A DNA stretch of 64,000 nucleotides from an uncultured Flavobacteriaceae bacterium (GCA_947494565.1 CANLVG010000003.1:372001-436000); one strand, 5' to 3'. Positions 20,474 to 29,040 are shown, numbered from the stretch's first letter. Made by a program: numbers and translations. Notes: a model not told the origin generated them from the sequence alone.

Positions 20474-20513
20474 AAAACCCATATCACTGTACAAGTACAT
20501 TGATATGGGTTTT
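20474..20513. terminator. Long bipartite palindromic terminator
   Basis: Outer arms AAAACCCATATCA / TGATATGGGTTTT and inner arms TGTAC / GTACA stack into one nearly perfect hairpin with a two-base centre and a single mismatch. On the minus strand it lies just past the stop of the broken gene at 20524-20761 and is flanked by T-runs. Confidence 0.82.
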
Positions 20514-20523
20514 TAGAAAAAGT

Positions 20524-20761
20524 TTACAAACTTTTTGTTTTGTTCTGCAACAAAACGGCAACCATTGATTGCATTTGCGTTACTTTTTCAACGTTTGAAC
20601 CACGGTATAGCTCTTCATTATCAAACCAAGCAGCTATGGTGTGGTTCTTCTTATTGTCTTAATTTTATTTTCGAATCGCCACTGGACGAAGCCAAATTGC
20701 AATCGAAGAATCCATCCACAGGAACGAATGAAAAGCGACAGCCTTTCTCTTTCCTACTCAT
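20524..20761 (-). pseudogene. Small frameshifted gene upstream of a terminator
   Basis: Two protein-like minus-strand frames join across a +1 shift near 20656. The 5' part starts at ATG 20761 (MSRKEKGCRFSFVPVDGFF..., 36 codons, stop at 20651). The 3' part, without its own start, contains NHTIAAWFDNEELYRGSN and ends QSMVAVLLQNKTKSL before a stop at 20524. The composition looks coding and a strong terminator follows 11 bp later, as expected for a real gene end. A sequencing error or a true frameshift would both explain it. The family is not recognised. An 80-codon plus-strand frame over the same place looks like its shadow. Confidence 0.45.
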
Positions 20762-20977
20762 TAATTCGTTCAGGTAATTGACACGTCAACTACCATACGC
20801 CTTAACTTAACAATAATATAAAGAACGTAAACTTTATAGGCGCAATCTAGAGTCTCCATCGGGATACTTCCTTCATAACGTTAGTCTAATATAGAAAATA
20901 ATCAGGCACTTTAAAAGGTTTGTAACCAATTAATAATCAACCGGATATGAACAATTGAAGTTAACAATTGTTCATAA
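20762..20977. other. Intergenic region with a perfect inverted repeat
   Basis: No gene is seen between the broken gene and the rplS terminator. The only structure is TGAACAATTG / CAATTGTTCA at 20948-20974 with a 7-nt centre (AAGTTAA), a perfect 10-bp dyad directly beside the rplS terminator. Confidence 0.6.
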
Positions 20978-21015
20978 AAAAACCGTTGCCAGATGAAGAT
21001 CTAGGAACGGTTTTT
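20978..21015 (-). terminator. Terminator of rplS
   Basis: AAAAACCGTT / AACGGTTTTT with a bulged G and a CC/GG extension around the loop. It lies 24 bp past the rplS stop. Confidence 0.8.
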
Positions 21016-21038
21016 GATGCTGATTATTTGGAATTCCG

Positions 21039-21389
21039 TTATTTTCGGACTTCTTTGATTCTCGCCTTCTTACCGGTAAGTTCCCTAAAGTAGAAAATAC
21101 GGGATCTTCGAACTTTACCTTTTTTATTGACTTCAATTTTCTGTAAGGCTGGCATGTTTATCGGAAATATTCGTTCTACTCCGATAGTTCCTGACATTTT
21201 TCGAATAGTAAAAGTTTCGGTTGCACCGCTTCCTCTTCTTTGTAAGACGACACCTTTGAAAAACTGTGTACGTGTTTTTTCACCTTCTTTAATTTCGTAG
21301 TATACGGTTATCGTATCACCTGATGAAAAACTCGGAAATTCTTTTTTAGAAACAAACTCGTTTTCTACGAAGTTTATCAATGAATCCAT
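21039..21389 (-). CDS. rplS: 50S ribosomal protein L19
   Basis: Large-subunit protein at the 30S-50S interface. From ATG 21389 it has 116 residues: MDSLINFVENEFVSKKEFPSF, GDTITVYYEIKEGEKTRTQFF, the hallmark GVVLQRRGSGATETFTIRK, and RRSRIFYFRELTGKKARIKE at the end. The reading frame is open for 33 further codons upstream, but these are leader: the family starts at this ATG, and a -7 box at 21459-21466 lies inside that extension. trmD lies 144 bp upstream on the same strand, a common neighbour of rplS. Confidence 0.96.
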   Translation of the reverse strand: MDSLINFVENEFVSKKEFPSFSSGDTITVYYEIKEGEKTRTQFFKGVVLQRRGSGATETFTIRKMSGTIGVERIFPINMPALQKIEVNKKGKVRRSRIFYFRELTGKKARIKEVRK

Positions 21390-21458
21390 GTTGCATGATT
21401 TTGGATGATGTTTCGACCAACATTCACGATTTTCGTCAGAGGTTGATTTAACAGTGTG

Positions 21459-21466
21459 CAAAAATA
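21459..21466 (-). promoter_or_regulatory. -7 box of rplS
   Basis: TATTTTTG on the minus strand fits TAnnTTTG. It implies a ~65-nt leader and supports the internal rplS start at 21389. Confidence 0.6.
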
Positions 21467-21532
21467 GCCCATAAATTAATATCCACAAGATATTTAATGG
21501 AAATTTTTATATCGGAAAAGGAGGCGGTACCG

Positions 21533-22204
21533 CTATAAGAGGTCGGGTCTTAGTCTTTCCGTTCGCTTTTGCGCCTCTTCTTCCCGCCACTGCTCAATTT
21601 TAGGAAAATTACCGCTCAACAGCACTTCAGGCACCTTCATGCCCTTATATTCGGCTGGCCTCGTATATACTGGAGGTGCTAGAAGATTGTCTTGAAATGT
21701 GTCTGTCAACGCCGAGGTTTCGTTATTCAGAACCCCGGGAATCAGTCGTATGACCGCATCACATAGAATGGCCGCGCCCAACTCGCCACCAGAAAGTACG
21801 TAGTCACCCACGGAAATTTCCTTGGTAATATAGGCTTCCCTTACGCGGTGATCTACACCTTTATAGTGGCCGCATAGAATGATGATATTGTTCAACAGGG
21901 ATATTCGGTTGGCCATTTTCTGATTCAGGGTCGCTCCATCGGGAGTCATGTAAATCACTTCATCATACGATCGTTGTTCCTTTAAAGCGGTAATACACCT
22001 ATCAATGGGCTCTATCATGAGTACCATACCAGCCCCGCCCCCAAACTGATAATCGTCCACTTGGTTATAGCTTTTATCGGTATAATCACGGAGGTTATGA
22101 AAATGTACTTCTACCAATCCCTTTTCTATTGACCTCTTTAAAATAGATGCTTCAAAAGGGCTTTTTAAAAGCTCGGGAAGTACGGTAATGATATCGATGC
22201 GCAT
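21533..22204 (-). CDS. trmD: tRNA (guanine-37-N1)-methyltransferase
   Basis: SPOUT methyltransferase that makes m1G37 in tRNAs reading CNN and GGG codons, preventing +1 frameshifts. The 223 residues include [36 protein letters not shown], the trefoil-knot segments [16 protein letters not shown] and [15 protein letters not shown], and the tail [17 protein letters not shown]. The catalytic Asp in [11 protein letters not shown] and the Arg/Gly of the SAM pocket are present. It lies between a GNAT gene (22 bp) and rplS. Confidence 0.96.
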   Translation of the reverse strand: MRIDIITVLPELLKSPFEASILKRSIEKGLVEVHFHNLRDYTDKSYNQVDDYQFGGGAGMVLMIEPIDRCITALKEQRSYDEVIYMTPDGATLNQKMANRISLLNNIIILCGHYKGVDHRVREAYITKEISVGDYVLSGGELGAAILCDAVIRLIPGVLNNETSALTDTFQDNLLAPPVYTRPAEYKGMKVPEVLLSGNFPKIEQWREEEAQKRTERLRPDLL

Positions 22205-22226
22205 GTAAGGATGAATTCTTTAAGGT

Positions 22227-22670
22227 TCAATCGCACGACCAAAAGTAATGAAAACAAGCGGTATCTTTTGCCCAACCGAGCTTTTCATATAGTCTTTGTG
22301 CAGGATTATCAATAGCGGTTTCGAGCAATAGTCCTTTGTATTTGGACGCTCTACAACATTCCTTAGTCCTGTTCAAAAGTGCTGCTCCAATACCATGTCC
22401 TCTGACTTTCGATTGAACGAATAAATCGTTTAATATATATACGGGCTGTAGCGATACTGAGGAGTAGGAGGTATATAATTGGGTAAACCCCACAGGCTTT
22501 TCTTTGTGATAGGCCAAGAAGATAACTGATTCCCCATTTAGGAGTCTTTGTTCCAAGAAATGCCTTGCTGCGGCTATGTCGGAAACTTGTCCGTAAAAGA
22601 TGCGATACTCATCGAGTAGGGGAGCGATTTGCGGAATATGTTCGCTAGTAGCCCTGATGATTTCGTACAT
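22227..22670 (-). CDS. GNAT-family N-acetyltransferase
   Basis: 147-residue acetyltransferase. The acetyl-CoA loop is in LFVQSKVRGHGIGAALLN (R/Q-x-x-G-x-G/A), preceded by the beta-4 strand VYILNDLFV and followed by GLLLETAIDNPAQRLYEKLGW. The N-terminal motif EIIRATSEHIPQIAPLLDEYRIFYGQ resembles small-molecule GNATs. The substrate cannot be inferred. It is co-oriented with trmD, 22 bp upstream. Confidence 0.88.
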   Translation of the reverse strand: MYEIIRATSEHIPQIAPLLDEYRIFYGQVSDIAAARHFLEQRLLNGESVIFLAYHKEKPVGFTQLYTSYSSVSLQPVYILNDLFVQSKVRGHGIGAALLNRTKECCRASKYKGLLLETAIDNPAQRLYEKLGWAKDTACFHYFWSCD

Positions 22671-22682
22671 AGTGAAACTAAA

Positions 22683-22704
22683 AAAAGCTCCGTGTGGAGC
22701 TTTT
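22683..22704 (-). terminator. Terminator after the coiled-coil membrane protein gene
   Basis: AAAAGCTCC / GGAGCTTTT with a GTGT loop, ending 5 bp before the stop of the gene at 22709 and read on the minus strand. Confidence 0.8.
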
Positions 22705-22708
22705 GGGT

Positions 22709-23329
22709 TTATTTTGCTTTTTTGTATTTGTTGATCTCGTCTTGCAGTTGCCTGCTGATTTTTTGTTCGCGTTCCAATGCCCTTCTTCTATGATCTTCAT
22801 ATTCTTCCTCTACTTCAGAAAGGGAAGTTTTCGCCTCTTGGGTGAGTATATTGCTTCTCCTGAACTTATATATGAAGAAGAGAAGTAACCCCAGTAATCC
22901 GGCAATGATGGTCCATAATATCGTATTATAGGTACCTTTGGAAACCAAAATTCCTAAGAAGGACATACTATCCTTTTCTTCGGTGACACCCGCTAGATTT
23001 TTTGTGGTCTCATCAAGTTTTTCATTCAAGGAAGTGATGGTCGTTTCATGACCCGAAATGGTAGCCTTGAGCTCATTCTCTTTTTTTGCGTAGACCTCTA
23101 AGGTATCCAAGACATTTTGACGAAGCTTGTCAAGCGAAATAACTCGGACGACTTCATACCTTTTTCCTTCGGAACGATAATTACCCGATTTTTTATAAAT
23201 GAAATCGAATTGATTCGTGATAGCCCCCTTGTCAAGGGATAACTCCTCTGATTCGTCTTGTGCATTGGCAAAATGTAGGTTCAATGCCAAGGCTGAAAGT
23301 ACCAATAGTAGTATTCTAAAACCTTTCAT
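22709..23329 (-). CDS. Exported coiled-coil protein with one membrane anchor
   Basis: 206 residues. Signal peptide (ILLLVLSALALNLHFANAQ), a periplasmic part with FDFIYKKSGNYRSEGKRYEVV, a heptad-rich helix from about residue 65 to 125 (LRQNVLDTLEVYAKKENELK...), one membrane segment near residues 137-157 (TILWTIIAGLLGLLLFFIY), and a second charged helix at the C-terminus. I recall homologues in Flavobacteriia carrying the label tRNA (guanine-N1)-methyltransferase, probably only because they neighbour trmD. Nothing here supports an enzyme. It could be an envelope scaffold, but the function is unknown. Confidence 0.82.
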   Translation of the reverse strand: MKGFRILLLVLSALALNLHFANAQDESEELSLDKGAITNQFDFIYKKSGNYRSEGKRYEVVRVISLDKLRQNVLDTLEVYAKKENELKATISGHETTITSLNEKLDETTKNLAGVTEEKDSMSFLGILVSKGTYNTILWTIIAGLLGLLLFFIYKFRRSNILTQEAKTSLSEVEEEYEDHRRRALEREQKISRQLQDEINKYKKAK

Positions 23330-23473
23330 ATGTAAGTCTTGTCGTTAAAAATGATTTAGAGGGAACTAAAGTAATTCAATATTGTCAATTACGGAAAAAA
23401 AAACTTAGAACGTTGCATTTGTAATTGATGAAGCATCTCCGACATAAGGCATTCGACATAGCTCCTCGTTCTG

Positions 23474-24922
23474 TTAATAATAGGTAAAGCGTCTCACCTT
23501 GGCAATATATTTAGCCAAACGAATGACCTGATGCGAATACCCATATTCATTATCATACCAAATATACAAAACTATATTCTTTCCGTTAGGGGATACAATG
23601 GTGGCCTTACTATCGTAAATAGATGGGGCAGAGGTGCCTACAATGTCAGAGGAGACCATTTCTTTACTTAGGGAATACTTGATCTGCTCGACCAAATCGC
23701 CCTCTAAGGCATACTTTTTCAAAATGGTATTCACACCGCTTAGCGAGGTCTTGTTCTTGATTTCTAGATTCAGAATCGCCAATGAACCGTTTGGAACAGG
23801 CACACGAATAGCATTGGAGGTCAGCTTGCCTTCTAGAATGGGTAAGGCTTTAGCGACGGCTACCCCGGCACCGGTTTCGGTAATGACCATATTCAAAGCG
23901 GCCGCTCTTCCCCGACGGTATTTGGAATGCATGTTATCTACAAGATTTTGATCATTAGTGTAGGCATGAATGGTTTCCAGATGTCCTTTTCGGATACCCA
24001 AAGAGTCTTCGATTACCTTTAAGATAGGGGTAATCGCGTTTGTAGTACAAGAAGCCGCCGAAAAAATCGCAGTATCGTCAGGATCATATGCGGTATGATT
24101 GACCCCGTGAACGATGTTGGGTACCTCTTTTCCAGGCGCGGTTAACAGTACTTTGGACGCTCCCTTTGATTTCAAATGACGCTCTAGTTCTACTTTTGTT
24201 CGAAATGCCCCTGAATTGTCGATAACAAGCGCATCGGAAATTCCGTATTGGGTATAATCCACGTTTTCGGGCGCATCGGTACTGATGACATGAACCGTAG
24301 TTCCATTGATGGTCAATGCGCTTTTTTTCTTGTCTACCTCCACCGTGCCCATAAATTTACCGTGTACGGAGTCGGTGCGGAGTAAGTTCGCTCTCTTTTC
24401 CAGTATTTCCATATTGGCCTCTCCCCGGGTGACGATGGCCCTAAGGCGCAGTTGATTTCCTTTGCCCGTCTTTGCCATTAATTCTCTTGCCAGTAAACGA
24501 CCTATTCTCCCGAAACCATAAAGAACAACATCTCTGGGCGTAATTTCCATGGCATTATCAGCGTCCTTTAATTTTGAAATGACAAAGGCCTTGACATTGT
24601 TGAAATTGGCATCGTCTGAATGGTATTCGTAGGTGAGTTTGCCAATATCCAATTTAGAAGGGGGCAATTTGATATCGTTGATGGCCCTTAGGATTTCCAC
24701 GGAGTCAAAAATGGAAATAGGCTTCTGGACGAATTCTCCAGCATATTCGTGTAAGTGGATGATGTCACCGACATTTTTATCGATAATCTGGTTCTTGAAA
24801 AGTACCACTTCAATGGCTTTGTCATACCAGAGATCACTGGTAATCTTAATAAACTCGGTGGTGGCCTTTCTTCTATCTGCCTGAAAAGCTAGCTCTTTTT
24901 CGTAAGATTTCATGGTACTCAT
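23474..24922 (-). CDS. gap: Glyceraldehyde-3-phosphate dehydrogenase, long form
   Basis: 482 residues, about 145 longer than classic GAPDH because of an N-terminal helical extension (residues 1-125, MKSYEKELAFQADRRKATTEF to LKDADNAMEITPRDV). The Rossmann domain starts VVLYGFGRIGRLLARELM. The catalytic Cys is in FSAASCTTNAITPILKV, the His partner in LETIHAYTNDQNLV, and the end is WYDNEYGYSHQVIRLAKYI. The long form is common in Bacteroidota. Its preferred direction (glycolytic or gluconeogenic) is not determined by sequence. A second ATG lies three codons in. Confidence 0.94.
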   Translation of the reverse strand: MSTMKSYEKELAFQADRRKATTEFIKITSDLWYDKAIEVVLFKNQIIDKNVGDIIHLHEYAGEFVQKPISIFDSVEILRAINDIKLPPSKLDIGKLTYEYHSDDANFNNVKAFVISKLKDADNAMEITPRDVVLYGFGRIGRLLARELMAKTGKGNQLRLRAIVTRGEANMEILEKRANLLRTDSVHGKFMGTVEVDKKKSALTINGTTVHVISTDAPENVDYTQYGISDALVIDNSGAFRTKVELERHLKSKGASKVLLTAPGKEVPNIVHGVNHTAYDPDDTAIFSAASCTTNAITPILKVIEDSLGIRKGHLETIHAYTNDQNLVDNMHSKYRRGRAAALNMVITETGAGVAVAKALPILEGKLTSNAIRVPVPNGSLAILNLEIKNKTSLSGVNTILKKYALEGDLVEQIKYSLSKEMVSSDIVGTSAPSIYDSKATIVSPNGKNIVLYIWYDNEYGYSHQVIRLAKYIAKVRRFTYY

Positions 24923-24948
24923 TGGAATATATCGGTTGTTTTAGAGTG

Positions 24949-24956
24949 CAAAAATA
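24949..24956 (-). promoter_or_regulatory. -7 box of the GAPDH gene
   Basis: TATTTTTG on the minus strand fits TAnnTTTG, ~26 bp upstream of the ATG. Confidence 0.6.
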
Positions 24957-24995
24957 ACAGTTTCCAACGTTTTCGTTACAGAATTAAACAACAAA

Positions 24996-25018
24996 AAACG
25001 CCCCAAAATGGGGCGTTT
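24996..25018 (-). terminator. Terminator after the HtrA protease gene
   Basis: AAACGCCCCA / TGGGGCGTTT with an AAA loop. On the minus strand it lies 20 bp past the htrA stop and is followed by a T-run. Confidence 0.82.
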
Positions 25019-25037
25019 AATTTGTATGGAGTGTTTT

Positions 25038-26432
25038 CTACTGAAAAATGAGACGTTCGCGTTCGCCGTCCTCGTCTAACATGGTAATGCTGGTTTTCCC
25101 ATATCTTGATATTTTACCAAAAACAGTACGTGCCTCTTCGATATCGTTGATTTCCTCATCGTCTACCGATAGTAATACCTTCCCGTAAAGGCCATAACCG
25201 CGATAGGTTTCAGGAACTCCCACGATTTTGACACCTTTTTTGGTTTTGAATTTCTTCTTGTCCTTATCGGTCAAGTTTTTGACTTCCAATCCCAAATGCG
25301 GTATGATGGTGGTCTGCCTTTTTTTCAGAACTACAGGTACGGTTATTTCTGCACCCTCTCTGATAAAAGTCACCTCCACCTTATCATCAGGTCGCTTTGT
25401 AGCAAGATAACCACTGAGGTCGGGAAACTTTTTGATTTTGATATTATCTACCCTTTTAATGATGTCCCCTTCCCTAAGATCGGCCTCTTCTGCGCCCATG
25501 CCTTCTTCAACTTTGGAAACATATACACCCTCTATTTCATCAAGGCCTTTTTCTATTGCCAATGGGGTCTTTGTATTTAAATATTGTATTCCTAAAAGTC
25601 CTTTCTGCACATTACCGTATTCCATGATATCCTCCACCACTTTTTTCGCAATATTGCTCGGTACGGCAAATGAGTAGCCCACATAACTTCCTGTCTGTGA
25701 TGAAATGGCCGTATTGATTCCTACTAAATCTCCATTGGTATTTACCAAAGCACCACCGCTATTGCCCGGATTTACAGCGGCATCGGTTTGTATGAACGAT
25801 TGGTTTCTCCCCAAATCACGAGCTTTGGCACTTACTATTCCTGCCGTAACCGTTGACGTTAAATTGAATGGATTGCCTACTGCAAGCACCCATTCCCCGA
25901 TCTTGGTGTTATCGGAATCACCAAAAGCCAGATACGGTAGTTGGCCATCGACTTCAATTTTAATAAGCGCGATATCGGTATTGGGATCCCGGCCTACTAT
26001 TTCTGCTTCATAACTTTTATTGTTGTTCAGGGTTACCTGAAGCTCATCGGCTTTCTCGATGACATGATTGTTGGTCACGATGTATCCGTCAGAAGAGATA
26101 ATTACGCCCGAGCCCGTGCCCAATTGCGCCCGTTGACTGTCTCCGCCTGAACCATAGAAAAAATCAAAAATACTTGAGGATTGTCGGCCCTTGACCACAC
26201 TTGTGACATTGACAACAGCGTTCACCGTGTTTTCGGCCGCAATGGTGAAATCGACATCATTCAAGCCCGAACCTCTAGGTGAGGTAGGGGTCATGCTCGT
26301 ATCGAAGACTTTGGCCTCATCTTTACCGGCTACAACCGCATACTTCGTGTTTTCAAAAAAAAGCTTGTAAGCCCCAAGGGTAATGGCTCCTGCAAAAAGT
26401 GCCACTAACAATAAATTTCCAATCTGCTTCAT
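25038..26432 (-). CDS. HtrA/DegP-like serine protease with PDZ domains
   Basis: 464-residue envelope protease. An N-terminal membrane or signal helix (LLLVALFAGAITLGAYKLFF) is followed by a trypsin-like domain with the triad His in IVTNNHVIEK, Asp in PNTDIALIKIE and Ser in AAVNPGNSGGALV. A PDZ domain starts near residue 285 (GLLGIQYLN, GAEEADLREGDIIKRVD), and a second PDZ-like region covers the last ~90 residues. It would degrade misfolded periplasmic proteins. The gene is divergent from dapF. Confidence 0.93.
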   Translation of the reverse strand: MKQIGNLLLVALFAGAITLGAYKLFFENTKYAVVAGKDEAKVFDTSMTPTSPRGSGLNDVDFTIAAENTVNAVVNVTSVVKGRQSSSIFDFFYGSGGDSQRAQLGTGSGVIISSDGYIVTNNHVIEKADELQVTLNNNKSYEAEIVGRDPNTDIALIKIEVDGQLPYLAFGDSDNTKIGEWVLAVGNPFNLTSTVTAGIVSAKARDLGRNQSFIQTDAAVNPGNSGGALVNTNGDLVGINTAISSQTGSYVGYSFAVPSNIAKKVVEDIMEYGNVQKGLLGIQYLNTKTPLAIEKGLDEIEGVYVSKVEEGMGAEEADLREGDIIKRVDNIKIKKFPDLSGYLATKRPDDKVEVTFIREGAEITVPVVLKKRQTTIIPHLGLEVKNLTDKDKKKFKTKKGVKIVGVPETYRGYGLYGKVLLSVDDEEINDIEEARTVFGKISRYGKTSITMLDEDGERERLIFQ

Positions 26433-26460
26433 ATAAATTCCAATTTTAATTCTACTATTA

Positions 26461-26468
26461 CAAACGTA
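26461..26468 (-). promoter_or_regulatory. -7 box of the HtrA gene
   Basis: TACGTTTG on the minus strand fits TAnnTTTG, 28 bp upstream of the ATG, in the divergent htrA/dapF region. Confidence 0.55.
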
Positions 26469-26542
26469 AAATTATAGATTTTAACAGGTTTGCACATGAG
26501 TTTAACGTCTTTTTAACTGCTAAAAAACGGTTAAATATATCC

Positions 26543-26550
26543 TATCTTTG
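26543..26550 (+). promoter_or_regulatory. -7 box of the dapF operon, possibly leaderless
   Basis: TATCTTTG fits TAnnTTTG. Only six bases (CGGTCA) separate it from ATG 26557, so the message may begin at its start codon. It also argues against the TTG at 26548 as start, since that codon is inside the box. Confidence 0.6.
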
Positions 26551-26556
26551 CGGTCA

Positions 26557-27330
26557 ATGAAACTATCATTTTATAAATATCAAGGAACTGGCAATGACTT
26601 TGTCATCATCGATAACCGAGAACTTTTTTTTCCAAAAGCCAATACCGATTTGATAGCTGGGCTTTGTGACCGACGTTATGGGGTGGGTGCGGACGGACTC
26701 ATTCTTCTAGAAAAACATGCCTCTTCGGATTTCAAGATGGTATATTACAATGCCGACGGAAATGAAAGCACCATGTGCGGGAACGGAGGGCGCTGCTTAG
26801 TGGCTTTTGCGAAGTTCCTGGGAATTATTGAAGATAAGACGAGGTTCAATGCTATCGACGGGATGCACCACGCGACTATTGAACATGATGTTGTCAGTTT
26901 GCAAATGATCGATGTTGCCGAAATAAAGGTCAAGCCCAATTCGGTTTTTCTCGACACGGGATCTCCCCATCATGTTCAGTTGGTACAGGGGCTCAAAGAC
27001 TTTTCCGTTCAAAAGGAAGGTGCAAAGTTGCGCTACGGAATCTATGGAGAAACTGGGAGTAATATCAATTTTGTGGAGCAACTGAATGACGACACATTTT
27101 CGGTCAGAACCTATGAAAGGGGTGTTGAAGATGAAACCTTGTCTTGTGGCACTGGGGTGACGGCCGTGGCCATCGCCATGCATAAAACCGGTATGACATC
27201 AAGTGAAAAAATTACGGTTGAGGCCGTAGGCGGTACTTTGGAAATCGAATTTAAAACCGATGATGTCTATTCCGACGTATATTTAAAAGGTCCGGCCAAG
27301 CAGGTTTTTAAAGGGGAATTCGACTATTGA
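26557..27330 (+). CDS. dapF: Diaminopimelate epimerase
   Basis: Converts LL- to meso-diaminopimelate for lysine and peptidoglycan synthesis, using two active-site cysteines and no cofactor. Both are visible: NADGNESTMCGNGGRC and DETLSCGTGVTAVA. The N-terminus is FYKYQGTGNDFVIIDN, and GSPHHVQLV and GSNINFVEQL are also conserved. 257 residues from ATG 26557; an in-frame TTG at 26548 lies in the promoter. First gene of a tight operon with a GNAT gene and mltG, all overlapping at stop/start codons. Confidence 0.96.
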   Translation: MKLSFYKYQGTGNDFVIIDNRELFFPKANTDLIAGLCDRRYGVGADGLILLEKHASSDFKMVYYNADGNESTMCGNGGRCLVAFAKFLGIIEDKTRFNAIDGMHHATIEHDVVSLQMIDVAEIKVKPNSVFLDTGSPHHVQLVQGLKDFSVQKEGAKLRYGIYGETGSNINFVEQLNDDTFSVRTYERGVEDETLSCGTGVTAVAIAMHKTGMTSSEKITVEAVGGTLEIEFKTDDVYSDVYLKGPAKQVFKGEFDY

Positions 27331-27848
27331 ACTTAAAGGGAAAACATATCTATCTCAGGGCAATTGAGCCCAAAGACCTGCAATTTCTGTATGAGTTGGA
27401 GAACAATCCCGATATTTGGGAGATTAGCGGCACTACCGCACCATACTCTAGACATGTTCTCGGTAAATATCTCGAAAACGCCCATCGCGATATTTACGAG
27501 ATGAAACAAGTACGGTTATGTATATGCACCCATGAACATGAGTTACTTGGACTCATCGACCTTTTTGACTTCGACCCTAAAAACCATAGGGCAGGGGTCG
27601 GCATTATTGTATTACAAGGTGAACATAGAAACAAGGGTATAGGCACGGAAGCAATCTCACTATTGTGCGAATACGCTTTTTCGACCTTACAGATGCGACA
27701 GTTGTATGCCAATATTCTTGAAGACAATACCGCGAGCATTCATTTGTTCGAGAAATTGGGCTTTCAATTGGTGGGGTCGAAAAAAGATTGGATTTTCGCT
27801 GATGGCGCCTATAAAAATGAATTGTTATACCAAAAGATCACAACCTGA
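27327..27848 (+). CDS. RimL-type GNAT acetyltransferase
   Basis: 173 residues. It starts with TTG overlapping the dapF stop (TTGA), which gives the family start NLKGKHIYLRAIEPKDL. The acetyl-CoA loop is in LQGEHRNKGIGTEAISLL, and the end is SIHLFEKLGFQLVGSKKDWI. RimJ/RimL-like enzymes acetylate protein N-termini or small molecules; the substrate here is unknown. Its placement between dapF and mltG suggests translational coupling but not necessarily a cell-wall role. Its stop overlaps the mltG ATG (TGATG). Confidence 0.88.
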   Translation: MNLKGKHIYLRAIEPKDLQFLYELENNPDIWEISGTTAPYSRHVLGKYLENAHRDIYEMKQVRLCICTHEHELLGLIDLFDFDPKNHRAGVGIIVLQGEHRNKGIGTEAISLLCEYAFSTLQMRQLYANILEDNTASIHLFEKLGFQLVGSKKDWIFADGAYKNELLYQKITT

Positions 27849-28891
27849 TGTACATTAAAAAAATTATTCTTTTCATTGTTTTGGCCGGACTTGTTGGTGG
27901 TGGATTGTTCGCGTACAAAGTTTATAACGCCATATTTACCCCAAATACCAGTTTCAATAATGAAGAAGCTTTCGTATATGTAGCCTCTGATGCAACTTTT
28001 GAGGATGTAAAGGGTTCCCTCGACCCGTTATTGACCGATATGGAAACATTTGAACAGATTGCGGAACGAAAAGGCTATTCAGCAAATGTGAAAGCCGGTA
28101 AGTATGCTATCAAAAAGGGAATGAACAATAATGAGATCATCAACACCCTTCGCAGCAGAAATCTACCCATTAAATTGGCTTTTAACAATCAGGAAAGAGT
28201 TCACGATCTAGCAGGGCGCATTGCAAGCCAAATCGAAGCGGACAGTCTTTCGCTTTTGCAAGCTTTTCAAGATGAAAAGTTCTTGAGCGATAACGGATTC
28301 AATGATGATACCAAATTATCGATGTACCTACCGAATAGCTATGAATTTTTCTGGAACACCTCCGCAGCAGAATTCAGGGATAGAATGCTCAAGGAGTACA
28401 AGGCGTTCTGGAATGCATCTCGTTTGGAAAAAGCGAAGCGTCTAAATCTGAGTCCTAACGAAGTGAGTGCTCTGGCCTCGATAGTCCATAAAGAAACGGC
28501 CAAAGTGGATGAAAGACCTAAGGTGGCAGGGCTTTACCTAAACAGAGTGCGCAAGAGGATGTTTTTGCAGGCCGACCCAACGGTTATTTATGCCATTAAG
28601 AAAAGTACGGGCAATTACGATACGATAATTAAAAGGGTACTGTACAAAGATTTGGAGGTTGATTCCCCTTATAATACCTATAAATATATAGGCATACCCC
28701 CTGGCCCGATTACAATGCCCGATATTTCGGCCATTGATGGTGTTTTGAACGCCGAAAAGCATAATTACCTATATATGGTGGCCAACGTTCAGAATTTCGG
28801 GTATCACAAGTTTGCCGAGTCTTTGGCGCAACACAACCAGAATAAGGTGCAGTATATCCGTTGGATCAATGAACAAAATATAACCAGATAG
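27848..28891 (+). CDS. mltG: Endolytic murein transglycosylase MltG (YceG)
   Basis: 347 residues: a short cytoplasmic N-terminus, one membrane helix (IILFIVLAGLVGGGLFAYKV), a LysM-like subdomain, and the catalytic domain. That domain has the Glu in ALASIVHKETAKVDERPKVA, then LYLNRVRKRMFLQADPTVIYA, SPYNTYKYIGIPPGPI, and NYLYMVANVQNFGYHKFA. It cleaves nascent glycan strands, setting their length. It is third in the dapF operon, a sensible pairing of peptidoglycan precursor synthesis and processing. Confidence 0.94.
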   Translation: MYIKKIILFIVLAGLVGGGLFAYKVYNAIFTPNTSFNNEEAFVYVASDATFEDVKGSLDPLLTDMETFEQIAERKGYSANVKAGKYAIKKGMNNNEIINTLRSRNLPIKLAFNNQERVHDLAGRIASQIEADSLSLLQAFQDEKFLSDNGFNDDTKLSMYLPNSYEFFWNTSAAEFRDRMLKEYKAFWNASRLEKAKRLNLSPNEVSALASIVHKETAKVDERPKVAGLYLNRVRKRMFLQADPTVIYAIKKSTGNYDTIIKRVLYKDLEVDSPYNTYKYIGIPPGPITMPDISAIDGVLNAEKHNYLYMVANVQNFGYHKFAESLAQHNQNKVQYIRWINEQNITR

Positions 28892-28974
28892 TGCAGTCGT
28901 CTTGATTTTAGAACATCTTAACCAAAATCGGGCTATTTTAACAAAATCTTCAAATAGTAGCATAAATTCAGCCC

Positions 28975-28982
28975 TATCTTTG
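28975..28982 (+). promoter_or_regulatory. -7 box of the lysozyme-like gene
   Basis: TATCTTTG fits TAnnTTTG, 58 bp upstream of the ATG. Confidence 0.55.
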
Positions 28983-29040
28983 TCTCTTGTAAAATTTAAG
29001 CGAGCCCCAAATTAGCTGTAAGTCTTAAGAAAACGAATGT

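Noticed and set aside
20535..20777. 80-codon plus-strand frame
   Set aside because: It is the shadow of the better minus-strand frames; the terminator and protein-like composition favour the minus strand.
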